A DNA stretch of 32,142 nucleotides from JABDJZ01 sp047619685 (GTDB taxonomy: Bacteria; Bacteroidota; Rhodothermia; Rhodothermales; UBA10348), in NCBI GenBank assembly GCA_047619685.1, contig JBLHLC010000043.1:1-32142 (forward strand), in the 5' to 3' direction. The position numbers and the translations under genes are program-made. The notes beneath the pieces are model-generated. The model did not search any database. It was not told the origin of the DNA and was given only the letters and a program-made list of their open reading frames with translations. This document shows, in pieces, positions 1-8,581 of this stretch (within the stretch, counting starts at the first letter, position 1; each line of letters begins with the position of its first letter).

Positions 1-125
1 CCGGGATGCCAGATGCAAGGCGTCCTGACGAGTAATGGCACCGCCATTGCGAGGAGGGGCAACGCAGGAGATGGCGTTCCGCCGCCGTAGAATGGCGTGC
101 GCCACTTGTTCAACAGGCTTCTGGG
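1..125. other. Window edge, downstream of glpD
   Basis: This is the stretch beyond the glpD stop codon. I see no convincing gene in it. A short inverted repeat, AATGGC-ACC-GCCATT, lies at about 33-47. It could fold as a small hairpin behind glpD, but no run of T follows it in the glpD direction, so I do not call it a terminator. The open frame that begins here on the plus strand runs on antisense to glpD and has no recognisable protein features. Confidence 0.4.
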
Positions 126-1685
126 CTAGTCCAGCAAATACCCGGACGCAAGCAGTTGGTACTCGGCAACCTGGGCCTTTTGCCAGGACTTGCTCCGACC
201 CAACTCTGCGGCCATCAGAGCCGCCACTTTGGGGGCTATCTCTGACGATGCGCGCGCGCCAAGTAGAAGGGCTCGGGTGCGGCGGGAAAGCGCGTCCTCC
301 ACGGTACGAGCCATCTCGTGGCGGGCCGCCCAGACGATTTCGGCACCCACATAGGGAAGCGTCGGATGGAGCGGCTCCGCAAGCGCAGGGTCATCCCGCA
401 TGATGCGCTCGATCAGCGGCGCATCGGAGCCATACTCTGCCAACTCGCCCGATCGTTCTTCGGAGTGTTTTACCCAGCCGTGCAGCCGCAGCGTTTGGGT
501 GATACTTGGCCTGTCGTCAAGACCTGCTACCAGGGACGCTTGATCGATGACATCCTCGCCCATCTTCCGATAGGTAGTCCACTTGCCACCTGTCAGGGTC
601 ACAAGCCCGGAATGCGAGATCATGACCGTATGATCGCGTGAGAGCGCCGCCGTGTTTTCGGCATCCGGTGCCTTGACGAGGGGGCGCAATCCCGCGAACA
701 CGCTGAGTACATCGGCGGGCGTGGGATCTTTGGTCAGGTACCGGGCCGCATGGGTCAGCAGAAACTCGATCTCTTCTGGCTGGGCCCTGGGCTCCAACGT
801 CGGTTCGCTAACCGGTGTGTCGGTCGTTCCAACGATGACCCTGTCGTACCACGGTACCGCGAAAAGAATGCGTCCGTCATCGGTCCTGGGCACCATGATC
901 GCGCTCGCGCCCGGCTGAAACTCTCGCGGAAGTACAATGTGGACGCCCTGACTGGGCTGGATGATGGGCCGCGCCTCGGGGTCGTCCATCCGTAAGATTC
1001 CGTCGGTGAAAACGCCGGTGGCGTTGATGACCACCCGCGCATTTATCTGGTGCTCCTTGTCTCCCTCCACGTCATAGGCGGTTACACCCTGAACGAAGCC
1101 CCCGCGCTTGAGGAGGCCCGTAACCCGGACGCGGTTAAGGACCACTCCATCCTGGTCCACAACCGTTTGGGCCAGGTTGATGGCGAGCCGTGCATCGTCA
1201 AATTGGCCGTCGTGATAAACCACTCCTCCCTTAAGGCCTTCCGGCTCAAGGGTCGGTATCTGCTCCAGCGTTTCTTCGACCGAAAGATTGCGCGACGGCC
1301 CCAGCCCGAGCTTTCCGGCCAGCATGTCATAGACCTTGAGTCCAACACCGTAGAAGGGACCCTCCCACCAGTCGTAATTCGGGACCACAAAAGGGAGGTT
1401 GTGAACCAGATGTGGGGCGTTTTGAAGCAACAGACCCCGCTCCCTGAGCGCATCCAGAACCAGGGACACATTTCCCTGGCGCAGATAACGCACGCCGCCG
1501 TGCACCAGCTTCGTGCTTCGGCTACTGGTCCCTTTGGCGAAGTCGTCCTGTTCCAGAAGCAGGGTGCGGTAGCCGCGGGAAGAGGCTTCTACCGCCGCGC
1601 CGAGTCCACTGGCTCCGCCGCCAATGATCAAGACGTCCCAGATGTCGGGCGCGTCCAGGTACTGAGCTAAAACGTCCCGATCCAT
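126..1685 (-). CDS. glpD: Glycerol-3-phosphate dehydrogenase (quinone/FAD-dependent)
   Basis: The enzyme oxidises sn-glycerol-3-phosphate to dihydroxyacetone phosphate and passes electrons through FAD to the membrane quinone pool. The N-terminal Rossmann motif IIGGGASGLGAA (about residues 20-31) is followed by the family signature GTSSRSTKLVHGGVRYL. The central HIVLPRE and VGTTDTP segments are also typical of GlpD. I chose the ATG at 1685, which gives 519 residues, the usual family length. It has a GGAG at a reasonable distance upstream (CGGAGACACCC before ATG). The open frame extends to 1790, but those extra 35 residues look like non-coding sequence. The gene is divergent from the GAF/Fis regulator, which makes that protein a possible local regulator. 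No glpK or glpF is visible next to it. Confidence 0.95.
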   Translation of the reverse strand: MDRDVLAQYLDAPDIWDVLIIGGGASGLGAAVEASSRGYRTLLLEQDDFAKGTSSRSTKLVHGGVRYLRQGNVSLVLDALRERGLLLQNAPHLVHNLPFVVPNYDWWEGPFYGVGLKVYDMLAGKLGLGPSRNLSVEETLEQIPTLEPEGLKGGVVYHDGQFDDARLAINLAQTVVDQDGVVLNRVRVTGLLKRGGFVQGVTAYDVEGDKEHQINARVVINATGVFTDGILRMDDPEARPIIQPSQGVHIVLPREFQPGASAIMVPRTDDGRILFAVPWYDRVIVGTTDTPVSEPTLEPRAQPEEIEFLLTHAARYLTKDPTPADVLSVFAGLRPLVKAPDAENTAALSRDHTVMISHSGLVTLTGGKWTTYRKMGEDVIDQASLVAGLDDRPSITQTLRLHGWVKHSEERSGELAEYGSDAPLIERIMRDDPALAEPLHPTLPYVGAEIVWAARHEMARTVEDALSRRTRALLLGARASSEIAPKVAALMAAELGRSKSWQKAQVAEYQLLASGYLLD

Positions 1686-1751
1686 GGGTGTCTCCGAGTG
1701 CTGATTCGAACGAGGGCGTGACAGGCCCGAAAGATACGAGCGCCCGGACCG

Positions 1752-1765
1752 AGGAGGGTCAATTG
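1752..1765 (+). promoter_or_regulatory. Shine-Dalgarno site and TTG start of the GAF/Fis regulator
   Basis: AGGAGGG at 1752-1758 stands 4 nt before an in-frame TTG at 1763. Strong Shine-Dalgarno sites are rare in this window, so this one argues for the TTG over the GTG at 1688. The spacing is slightly short, which leaves some doubt. Confidence 0.45.
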
Positions 1766-2566
1766 GATGCCCTCCCCCGTTTTGGGGCAATCAGTATCTT
1801 GGTGAACCCCTCTCTTTTGGAGTTACGCAAATTGTCTCAAGCTGACGAGCATTCCGACTCGCTGCACAGAATTGCCCTTTCGCTTACGGCACAGGGTGAG
1901 GAACGCGACGTCATCCGCGCTGCCGTAGATGGTCTTGTCCTGGATTTTGGAGCGGCATTAGCCAGGATCTGGATTGCGGGTCCCCCTGGTCGTTCGCGGC
2001 ACCGGTCGTTCCTGGCCAACGGCCTTGCACTCAGGTTGAAGGCGGAGCGCGTCGGGGAGGCGGATATGAAAGCCGAGTCCGGGCGTGAGGTCATGGCGGC
2101 CGACTGGATTCGACGGGTGGCCGAAACCCACGAAGGCCTGACAACGAGCCGCTTGTATCACGGAGGAAAAACGCCCGACGCTTCCTGGATGAGGGCGAAC
2201 CACTTTCGTGCGTTTGCCGCGCACGCCCTTATGGACGGGGACACACTTCTGGGTGTCCTGGCGGTGTTCACCCAGTTCCCGATCACGGAGAGAACGAAGG
2301 CGCTGTTGGGTATTTTTGCCGGACTACTTGCCGCCGAGATCCGCGACTGCGGCGACAAGACTCCGGTCGTGCCAGAATCCCCATCGGACATCCGCATCCC
2401 CGCCGGCAGCAGTCTGGACACCGCGATGCGCATCTCCATTGAGGCGGCGCTCCTGGCGTCGGCAGGGCGGATCGAGGGGGAAGGTGGCGCGGCGCAATCC
2501 CTGAGCCTCCATCCCAACACCCTCCGATCGCGCATGGTCAAACTCGGGATTCTCAGAATCAGCTGA
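1763..2566 (+). CDS. GAF-domain protein with Fis-type helix-turn-helix
   Basis: This is a probable transcription regulator. The middle of the protein, from the ELRKLSQADE region through the LLGVLAVF strand, resembles a GAF sensory domain. The C-terminus (IEAALLASAGRIEGEGGAAQ, then HPNTLRSRMVKLGI) is a Fis-type HTH as found at the end of sigma-54 activators. No AAA+ domain is present, so it cannot be a classical sigma-54 activator. The frame is open from a GTG at 1688, but that would abut the divergent glpD start at 1685. A TTG at 1763 is preceded by AGGAGGG (1752-1758), one of the few good Shine-Dalgarno sites in the window, and leaves 77 bp for divergent promoters. A GTG at 1802 is a third possibility. 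The stop is 10 bp before the YheT-type gene, so the two are probably cotranscribed. The ligand is unknown. Confidence 0.8.
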   Translation: MDALPRFGAISILVNPSLLELRKLSQADEHSDSLHRIALSLTAQGEERDVIRAAVDGLVLDFGAALARIWIAGPPGRSRHRSFLANGLALRLKAERVGEADMKAESGREVMAADWIRRVAETHEGLTTSRLYHGGKTPDASWMRANHFRAFAAHALMDGDTLLGVLAVFTQFPITERTKALLGIFAGLLAAEIRDCGDKTPVVPESPSDIRIPAGSSLDTAMRISIEAALLASAGRIEGEGGAAQSLSLHPNTLRSRMVKLGILRIS

Positions 2567-2576
2567 TCTCCCGACT

Positions 2577-3518
2577 ATGCCGGTTCTCCCCTCACCGCTC
2601 CTGAGCCCGGCGCTCTGGGCCCGCAGCGGTCATTTGAATACCATTATTGGTGGGCGGTTGCGCAACGTCCGGGTCCCCGACTACACCCGTGAACGCATCG
2701 ACACCCCCGATGGTGATTTCCTTGATCTCGACTGGCTTAGGGGTGGATCTGGTCGGCTGGTGATTCTCAGCCACGGCCTTGAGGGCAACTCCGGAAGAGT
2801 ATACATGTCGGGCATGGCCAGGCGTCTCGCGGCGCAAGGTTGGGATGTCCTTGCGTGGAATTTCCGCGGCTGTTCCGGAGAGCAGAATCGCCTGCTGCGA
2901 ACCTATCACAGTGGCGCCACCGAGGATCTGGAGGCCGTCGTGCAGAGGGCCCGACGCGAGTACGATCGGATCAGTCTGGTGGGTTTCAGCCTTGGCGGCA
3001 ACCTGACCCTCAAATATCTGGGAGAGCGGGGATCGGAGGCCCCAATCGAGTCCGCCGCGGTCTTCTCGGCGCCGTGCGATCTGGCGGCCAGTTCGATGTA
3101 TCTGGGCCGATTGGCCGGCCGGCTCTATATGGGACGCTTCCTGCACTCGCTACGGCAGAAGATGCGCGGAAAAGCGGCACTGTTTCCCGAACAAATCGAC
3201 CTGTCAGGCCTCGAAGAAATGCGGACGTTCGGGGAGTTCGATGACAGGTATACGGCTCCCCTGAACGGGTTCGAGGATGCTGCCGACTACTGGAAAAAGG
3301 CCAGCAGCAAGCCGTTTATCGGGGCCATTCGTGTCAAGACCATGATTGCCAGCGCGGCAGATGATCCGTTCTTGCCGGATGCCTGCTATCCATACGAAGA
3401 GGCCAGGGCCAGCGACCACGTCTCCCTGTTGGTGCCAAAGACCGGAGGCCACGTTGGTTTTGCGCTGGGCGGATCCAACTGGTGGTCAGAGTCGGTTGCC
3501 GCAGAGTTCTTGGGATAG
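2577..3518 (+). CDS. YheT-family alpha/beta hydrolase
   Basis: A 313-residue cytoplasmic hydrolase of the YheT/ABHD1-3 group, which contains esterases and lipases of mostly unknown physiological substrate. The family N-terminus GHLNTIIGG is present at about residues 18-26. The oxyanion region SHGLEGNS lies at 65-72, NFRGCSGEQNR at 95-105, and the nucleophile elbow GFSLGGN puts the catalytic serine at 138. ADDPF supplies the likely catalytic Asp263 and GGHVGF the His292, so the triad is complete. There is no signal peptide. The gene starts 10 bp after the GAF/Fis regulator stop and ends 2 bp from the convergent multicopper oxidase stop, so no separate terminator space exists on that side. Confidence 0.9.
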   Translation: MPVLPSPLLSPALWARSGHLNTIIGGRLRNVRVPDYTRERIDTPDGDFLDLDWLRGGSGRLVILSHGLEGNSGRVYMSGMARRLAAQGWDVLAWNFRGCSGEQNRLLRTYHSGATEDLEAVVQRARREYDRISLVGFSLGGNLTLKYLGERGSEAPIESAAVFSAPCDLAASSMYLGRLAGRLYMGRFLHSLRQKMRGKAALFPEQIDLSGLEEMRTFGEFDDRYTAPLNGFEDAADYWKKASSKPFIGAIRVKTMIASAADDPFLPDACYPYEEARASDHVSLLVPKTGGHVGFALGGSNWWSESVAAEFLG

Positions 3519-3520
3519 GG

Positions 3521-5254
3521 CTATTCCTGAGACCCGGATTCCGGGTGCACGCTGAAACCCAGCATCATGCCTGAGTGCAGATGCTCCGCGATGTGGCAGT
3601 GAGCCATCCAGTCTCCGGGATTTGACATGTCAACCAAGAAGTCCATGGTTGAGCCCACCGGTACGATCGCCGTGTCCTTCCACACCAGATTGGTGTTTTC
3701 CACTCCGTCCATCGTCGTCACAAGAAAACGCTGCCCGTGGATGTGAAACGGGTGGTTCATTGGATGGAATCCCTTCGGATTGTTGAACACCCGGATCTTG
3801 ACAACATCGCCGACCGCAAAGGACCAGTCGATGTCCATGTTCTCCCTCCCCGTCTCGGTATCCCGGATGATCCAGTCTACCTGCTCGGCGCTCGAGAGCC
3901 AGTTCATCATAGGCATGGAGTCATTCCACTCCATCGGGGCAACGTACAACGTGTCAATTTCCATCGACCGAACTATGGGGAGGGGAAGCCCGTCAACCCT
4001 GATCGTCAACTCCAGGGTATGGTCGGGTGCTCGATCAAACTGGTCCCTGAAACCCTCAATGTCGTCGGCCACGTCCTGGTTGGAACGCGCTGTTTCGAAC
4101 TCGGCCGCAAAAGAGGGCTCGGCCTGCGTGGGCGACACCTTTACGTTGCCGAGCACGCGCTCTTCAGGGTAGAACACGCCCATGAAGTGGTTGACGGCCT
4201 GGACGGAGTTCTTGATGGCGAAGTCTCCGGGCTCATCGAACAAGACTTCGACCACGTAGCGCTCGGCAGGGGCGATGATAACGCTGCTGACGTAGGCCTC
4301 GTGCTCAAACTTGGACACGTCCGAGGCAACCACTTTGACGCGGGCACCCTCAAAGACCACATTGAACGTCCGTGAGTTGGCCACATTCGTCAGGTAGAAA
4401 CGCACAACGTCTCCGCGATTCACCTCCAGGGTGTAGTCTGTTTGCCCGTTGGCAAGCATGACGTTCCCGAAGCGGCCCATGAGCGCATGGGTGGGAGCCT
4501 CGTCTCCGTACGGGATAATGCCGTTGGCGTCAACCAGCAGGTCATCCAGGACCAGGACCTCTTCACGGTTAACCGGGCTGTAGTAGCCCTCCGTGATGGG
4601 GTCAACCAGCATGTTTCCGTAGAGACCCAGGTCTTGCTGGATGTCCTCCCTCATGTGGGGATGGTACCAGTAGATGCCGGTGTCGGGGAATTTGAGCTCG
4701 TAGGTGAACGACTCTCCCGAGACCACAGGGCGTTGCGTAACGCCCGGGACGCCATCGAAGGCATTGTCCAGCCGAAGCCCGTGCCAGTGCACGGTGGTGG
4801 GTAATTCTATGTTGTTGGTAAACTCCACCACGACCTTGGAGCCCCGGTCTGCTCGAATCAGCGGGCCCGGGTACTGGCGGTTGTAGCCGTACATGATGAA
4901 GGTCTTCTCACCGATGGTTCGCCGAATCAGAGATGCTTCCAGGTGAAGGGTATCGCCGTCGGCCATGGCGACTACCCGCCTGGGTTCGCCCTCCGGAAAC
5001 TGCATCGGGTCCATTCCCATGCCGGCCAGGAAAGGGCCGACTACGGGGAACTCTCGATCCAATCCCGGGAGCATTGGCATACTCATTTCCATGGGGGGCA
5101 TGCGCCAGACCAGGCTGTCCGTGGCGCCCATAGCCATCCCGTGGGCGGAATGATCCATCATGTCCTGCGCCGACGCTCCGGACGCAACCATTAGCCCGAA
5201 CACGGGCAGAACCCACAGCCACAGCCGGCGGCTGAAGCGTTTCAATCTCACCAT
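3521..5254 (-). CDS. Exported multicopper oxidase (laccase/CopA-like)
   Basis: A 577-residue secreted blue copper oxidase. A signal peptide ends at about residue 30 (SGASAQ). A Met/His-rich stretch (MMDHSAHGMAMG at 32-43, MPPMEMSMPM at 52-61) resembles copper-loading segments of CopA/CueO-type oxidases. All four copper motifs are visible: HWHG (156-159), YHPH (197-200), HPFHIHG (501-507) and HCHIAEHLHSGMM (552-564). They supply type 1 ligands H501, C553, H558 and M563, and the type 2/3 histidines. Three cupredoxin domains are expected. It is the last gene of the minus-strand LVIVD run, 27 bp after the small secreted protein, which suggests a shared function. The enzyme should couple one-electron oxidation of a phenol, metal ion (Cu(I), Mn(II), Fe(II)) or other reductant to reduction of O2. 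The substrate cannot be read from sequence. Confidence 0.93.
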   Translation of the reverse strand: MVRLKRFSRRLWLWVLPVFGLMVASGASAQDMMDHSAHGMAMGATDSLVWRMPPMEMSMPMLPGLDREFPVVGPFLAGMGMDPMQFPEGEPRRVVAMADGDTLHLEASLIRRTIGEKTFIMYGYNRQYPGPLIRADRGSKVVVEFTNNIELPTTVHWHGLRLDNAFDGVPGVTQRPVVSGESFTYELKFPDTGIYWYHPHMREDIQQDLGLYGNMLVDPITEGYYSPVNREEVLVLDDLLVDANGIIPYGDEAPTHALMGRFGNVMLANGQTDYTLEVNRGDVVRFYLTNVANSRTFNVVFEGARVKVVASDVSKFEHEAYVSSVIIAPAERYVVEVLFDEPGDFAIKNSVQAVNHFMGVFYPEERVLGNVKVSPTQAEPSFAAEFETARSNQDVADDIEGFRDQFDRAPDHTLELTIRVDGLPLPIVRSMEIDTLYVAPMEWNDSMPMMNWLSSAEQVDWIIRDTETGRENMDIDWSFAVGDVVKIRVFNNPKGFHPMNHPFHIHGQRFLVTTMDGVENTNLVWKDTAIVPVGSTMDFLVDMSNPGDWMAHCHIAEHLHSGMMLGFSVHPESGSQE

Positions 5255-5281
5255 AAACTCGATGCCGGCAAGCCGGCCAGA

Positions 5282-5836
5282 CTAGTAACCGTAAACAGCG
5301 CAGGGTTCAACCTCAAAGGGGCCGTGGCCTGCGAGGGTATGCATTTTCCCCGATCGGGACATGCCCCGGACAACGATGGGGCCGGTCCATGAGGGAGCCT
5401 CTTCGGCGGCGTCCGGCTCCAGGGAAACGACCACCAGGAATTTATTCCAGGCCACGCGCCCGGTCAGTTCGAAATTGTCGTCCAGAACCCCCAGGCGGAC
5501 TCGCTCGTCCAGAGATGGAGTGGTGACCCAGACGACGTAGGCTCCATTTTTCGCGGGAGCCATCTTGTCCACCGAGATCAGAAGATCGTAAACATAACTG
5601 CCGTCCGAACTCAGCGAGACTCCGAACGGGGAAGACGCAAATACTACATCGGCCTTTCCCTTGGCCATGCGGGCACCGGGCACTCTCTTGGTGGTGACCA
5701 AGTCAATCGAGTAGTAAGGAGGCGGATCGCTCACAACACGGCATTCCGCCACCCCATACCCATCAGGCGCGGCCATGGTGGCGCCGGTGCTCACCAGAAA
5801 CACGGTCAGTACTAATGCAGAAGTGATCTTTCGCAT
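5282..5836 (-). CDS. Small secreted protein of unknown function in the LVIVD/oxidase run
   Basis: A 184-residue protein with a clear signal peptide (MRKITSALVLTVFLVSTGA, cleavage near ATMAA). I do not recognise the family. The mature part is rich in beta-strand patterns (YVYDLLISV, GAYVVWVTTP, KFLVVVSLEP), like an immunoglobulin-fold or anti-sigma-factor-like extracellular domain. Two cysteines remain after cleavage, one near the N-terminus (AECRVV) and one near the C-terminus (VEPCAVYGY), so one disulfide is possible. It starts 6 bp after the stop of the preceding LVIVD gene and ends 27 bp before the multicopper oxidase start, so it is almost certainly cotranscribed with both. It could be an accessory or partner of the oxidase; that is inference from position only. 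Confidence 0.8.
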   Translation of the reverse strand: MRKITSALVLTVFLVSTGATMAAPDGYGVAECRVVSDPPPYYSIDLVTTKRVPGARMAKGKADVVFASSPFGVSLSSDGSYVYDLLISVDKMAPAKNGAYVVWVTTPSLDERVRLGVLDDNFELTGRVAWNKFLVVVSLEPDAAEEAPSWTGPIVVRGMSRSGKMHTLAGHGPFEVEPCAVYGY

Positions 5837-5842
5837 GAATCC

Positions 5843-7156
5843 CTATTTGGTGCCCGGAGGGCCATCGTCCCATTTCTGAGCGCTGGAGATGTCCGGGACT
5901 CCCCAGTCAGTGCCTTTCCAGCCATTGAATCCCTCCATGCGGAAGGTCCAGAGGCCAGTAGACATGTCACTCACCACGATGAGGCCATCTTCGTTCCGGA
6001 CATCGACGCCAAAAGCGCCATTAAATTCGCCGGTGCGACCCTCGACCCGACCGCCCAGGTAGGTGTCGTAGTAGCCCACCGTGACGGGGTTGGCCGGGTC
6101 CATCATGGAAATCACCTGAAGGCCATCCAGGTAACCCGACACAAAGACGTAGGGCCAGCGAACCTCATGGTTGTGGACCAGATTGTCCCAGTTCGCCGTC
6201 CAGGCCCCGATTGGCTGGGAGATATTGGTGGTCTCTCCATCCAGGGCGGGCTTCAGATCAAAGATCCGAAGGGGTGCATACCGGTATTCGGTTTCCGCGA
6301 TGGCGTAGCGGCCATCCGGACTGGGGGTGAATGTGTGACCGCTGGTGATACCGCTGATGCCGGTAAGCGTCACGAGCAATTCCGGGCTTTCGAGGTCTGT
6401 GATGTTATAGACGTAGTAACCGCCCGTTCCGCCGCCGTAGAACCGGTCCTGTCCTGAATCAGGATGGTAACCAGCATAGAAGTCGTGGTAGCCGCGGCGT
6501 CCTTCCTGGGGATTCGGAATCTTGCCGACAAGCGCCTCATCCATCTTGCCTTCTACTACCAATCCAAGGTCGTAGACGTGGGCGTACGGCCCAGATACCG
6601 TCGAAATCAGCAATACCCGACCGTTGGAGTGCTTATAGATAAAGATGTTGTGGAAGCCGCCGGGCACTTCAGCATCGCGGATCCGCGCGACTTCGCGGAC
6701 GCTCTCCGGATTGGGCAGTCCGGTAACGTCCAGGACAACCGCGCCGAGGTCGTTATCCGGTCCGCCGGCCCCAAACTGGAGGGACTGGACCACGTAGTAG
6801 CGTCCGTTCCACTTGAAATGCTTGACGTCCATGCCGCCTGTGCGCTGATGGAGATCCTGCTCTTCAATCCGCCATTTGTAGATCACCTTCGGGCTGGAGG
6901 GATCCGAGATGTCGATGATGTCGGTGCCTTTTGGACCCTCCCAGCCGTAGGCCATGCGGGATACGTAGACATAGGGCCGGCTCACTTCCTGTTCCATGTC
7001 CATATCGGCAACGGAAAGGATGGGTCCCAGCGGAATGTGTCCCAGAACCTCAACGTTGTCGCTGCCGGGTTTTTCGTGGGTCCACTGTGCGTTTGCCGGC
7101 ACGGCAAGAAGGAAGAGGGCAATTATGGGGAGAAGGGCGAGGCGGGAAGCTGTCAT
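5843..7156 (-). CDS. Exported LVIVD-repeat beta-propeller protein, copy 1 (nearest the oxidase)
   Basis: A secreted beta-propeller of the LVIVD-repeat type. I chose the ATG at 7156 (437 residues); a TTG four codons upstream at 7168 is in frame. A signal peptide is followed by AVPANAQ. Blade-like repeats of the form DIIDISDPSSPKVI, VVLDVTGLPNPESV, YVYNITDLESPELL and VISMMDPANPVTV are spread through the protein. Counted from the TTG, conserved histidines sit at VKHF (117), GFHNIF/YKH (173, 180), YHDFYAGYH (228, 235), GHTFTP (278) and VHNHEVRW (332, 334). A shared C-terminal block (DVRNEDGLIVVSDMSTGLW, then GFNGWKGTDWG) follows. The related SBP56/methanethiol-oxidase propellers bind metal through histidines, so a metal-dependent enzyme is plausible but unproven. 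It is followed after 6 bp by the small secreted protein. Confidence 0.9.
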   Translation of the reverse strand: MTASRLALLPIIALFLLAVPANAQWTHEKPGSDNVEVLGHIPLGPILSVADMDMEQEVSRPYVYVSRMAYGWEGPKGTDIIDISDPSSPKVIYKWRIEEQDLHQRTGGMDVKHFKWNGRYYVVQSLQFGAGGPDNDLGAVVLDVTGLPNPESVREVARIRDAEVPGGFHNIFIYKHSNGRVLLISTVSGPYAHVYDLGLVVEGKMDEALVGKIPNPQEGRRGYHDFYAGYHPDSGQDRFYGGGTGGYYVYNITDLESPELLVTLTGISGITSGHTFTPSPDGRYAIAETEYRYAPLRIFDLKPALDGETTNISQPIGAWTANWDNLVHNHEVRWPYVFVSGYLDGLQVISMMDPANPVTVGYYDTYLGGRVEGRTGEFNGAFGVDVRNEDGLIVVSDMSTGLWTFRMEGFNGWKGTDWGVPDISSAQKWDDGPPGTK

Positions 7157-7201
7157 GACCAGTCGCAATCAAATGGAGTTTCGGGAGAGGGTGGACCAGA
7201 A

Positions 7202-8536
7202 CTAGTTGGTACCCGGTGGCGGCGTATCCCACTTCTGTGCACTGGAAATGTCGGGCTGTCCCCAGTCCGTACCCTTCCAGCCGTTGAAACCTTCCATGCG
7301 AAACGTCCACAGGCCGGTCGACATGTCGGAGATGACGATGAGGCCATCTTCGTTCCGAACGTCCACGCCAAAGGCGCCGTTGCCCACGGCGCCGCCCATC
7401 ACTCCCACGTCCCTGGAGCCGGTATAGGTGTCGTAATAGGCCACCGTGCGGGGGTTCTCAGGGTCCATCAAACTGAAGACCTGCAGGCCGTCATGGTACC
7501 CCGACACGAAGACGTAGGGCCAGCGGACTTCGTGGTTGTGGACGAGATTCTTCCAGTGTGCCGTCCATGCCGAGATGGGCCGGCGAATGTTGGTTACCTC
7601 GCCATCAAGCGCGGGCTTGAGGTCAAAGATGCGCAGCGGCGCGTACTGGTATTCCGTCTCGCCCACGGCAAAGCGGCCGTCGGGGCTGGGAGTAAAGGTG
7701 TGGCCCCAGGAAACGCCCGTGACTCCCGTTACCGTGATCTGCAGAGTTGGGTTTTCGATATCGGTGATGTCGAAGATGTAATAGCCCCCGGTGCCACCGC
7801 CGTAGAATCGGTCTTGGTTGGTGTCCGGGTGGTATGCGGCATAGAGGTCATGGTAAAACAGGAATCCCGTGGGCCCGTCGGCGGCTTCGGAGGGGACCGG
7901 AATCGAGCCCACCAGCGAATTCTCAACATCACCGGAAACGGCCCTGCCCATGTCGTAGGCATTGGCCTTTCCGCCACTCACGGTCGTAAGCAGAAGGACG
8001 CTACCGTCGGAATGCTTGTAGACAAAGATGTTGTGGAAGCCGCCCGGCATGGACGGCTCGCTGATGCGTGCTACCTCGCGGACCGTGCTGGCGTCGGGCA
8101 GGCCGGTTACGTCCAGTATCACCGCTCCCAGATCAGCGTTGGGTCCGCTTCCAAACTGGACGGACTGGACCACGTAGTAGCGATTCTCCCACTTGAAATG
8201 TTTGACATCCATCCCGCCGAGGCCGGTGTGCAATTCCTGGTCCTCGATTCTCCAGCGGTAGATGGTCCGTGGGTTTGAAGGATCGGAAATGTCGATGATG
8301 TCAGTTCCACGTTCCACGGACTCGCCCAAAGTGCCTCGCGATACATAGACGTAGGGTCGGTCCATTTCCTGCTCCATATCAACGTCCATGACGCTGAACA
8401 TGGGGCCCAGCGGAAGGTGGGCTTCAACCGTGATATTGTCGGTGCCGGGATTCAGCGCCGTCCAGGGCGTTTCGCTCTGGGCCAGCGCAGGGACTGCCAT
8501 GGCAGTCATCAAAAGGAGAGAGAACAGGGTCTTCAT
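7202..8536 (-). CDS. Exported LVIVD-repeat beta-propeller protein, copy 2
   Basis: A 444-residue paralog of its neighbours. The signal peptide MKTLFSLLLMTAMAVPALAQ ends at residue 20. Propeller repeats include DIIDISDPSNPRTI, VILDVTGLPDAST, YIFDITDIENPTLQ and VFSLMDPENPRTV. All of the family histidines are kept: VKHF (113), GFHNIF/YKH (168, 175), YHDLYAAYH (229, 236), GHTFTP (279) and VHNHEVRW (333, 335). The C-terminal GFNGWKGTDWGQPDISSAQK block closely matches copy 1. An insertion before the YHD motif (EAADGPTGFLF) distinguishes it. The gap to the downstream copy 1 start is 45 bp, with no Shine-Dalgarno site. A role in the same extracytoplasmic pathway is inferred. Confidence 0.9.
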   Translation of the reverse strand: MKTLFSLLLMTAMAVPALAQSETPWTALNPGTDNITVEAHLPLGPMFSVMDVDMEQEMDRPYVYVSRGTLGESVERGTDIIDISDPSNPRTIYRWRIEDQELHTGLGGMDVKHFKWENRYYVVQSVQFGSGPNADLGAVILDVTGLPDASTVREVARISEPSMPGGFHNIFVYKHSDGSVLLLTTVSGGKANAYDMGRAVSGDVENSLVGSIPVPSEAADGPTGFLFYHDLYAAYHPDTNQDRFYGGGTGGYYIFDITDIENPTLQITVTGVTGVSWGHTFTPSPDGRFAVGETEYQYAPLRIFDLKPALDGEVTNIRRPISAWTAHWKNLVHNHEVRWPYVFVSGYHDGLQVFSLMDPENPRTVAYYDTYTGSRDVGVMGGAVGNGAFGVDVRNEDGLIVISDMSTGLWTFRMEGFNGWKGTDWGQPDISSAQKWDTPPPGTN

Positions 8537-8581
8537 ATAGGGCCGTCGTGTTTCGTGCTTCTCTAAACTAAACCGTCGATG

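Noticed and set aside
6464..8278. A 604-codon plus-strand open frame with internal repeated phrases
   Set aside because: It is antisense to two LVIVD paralogs, and its repeats merely mirror theirs. It lacks a signal, domains or a plausible start; high GC keeps the frame open.
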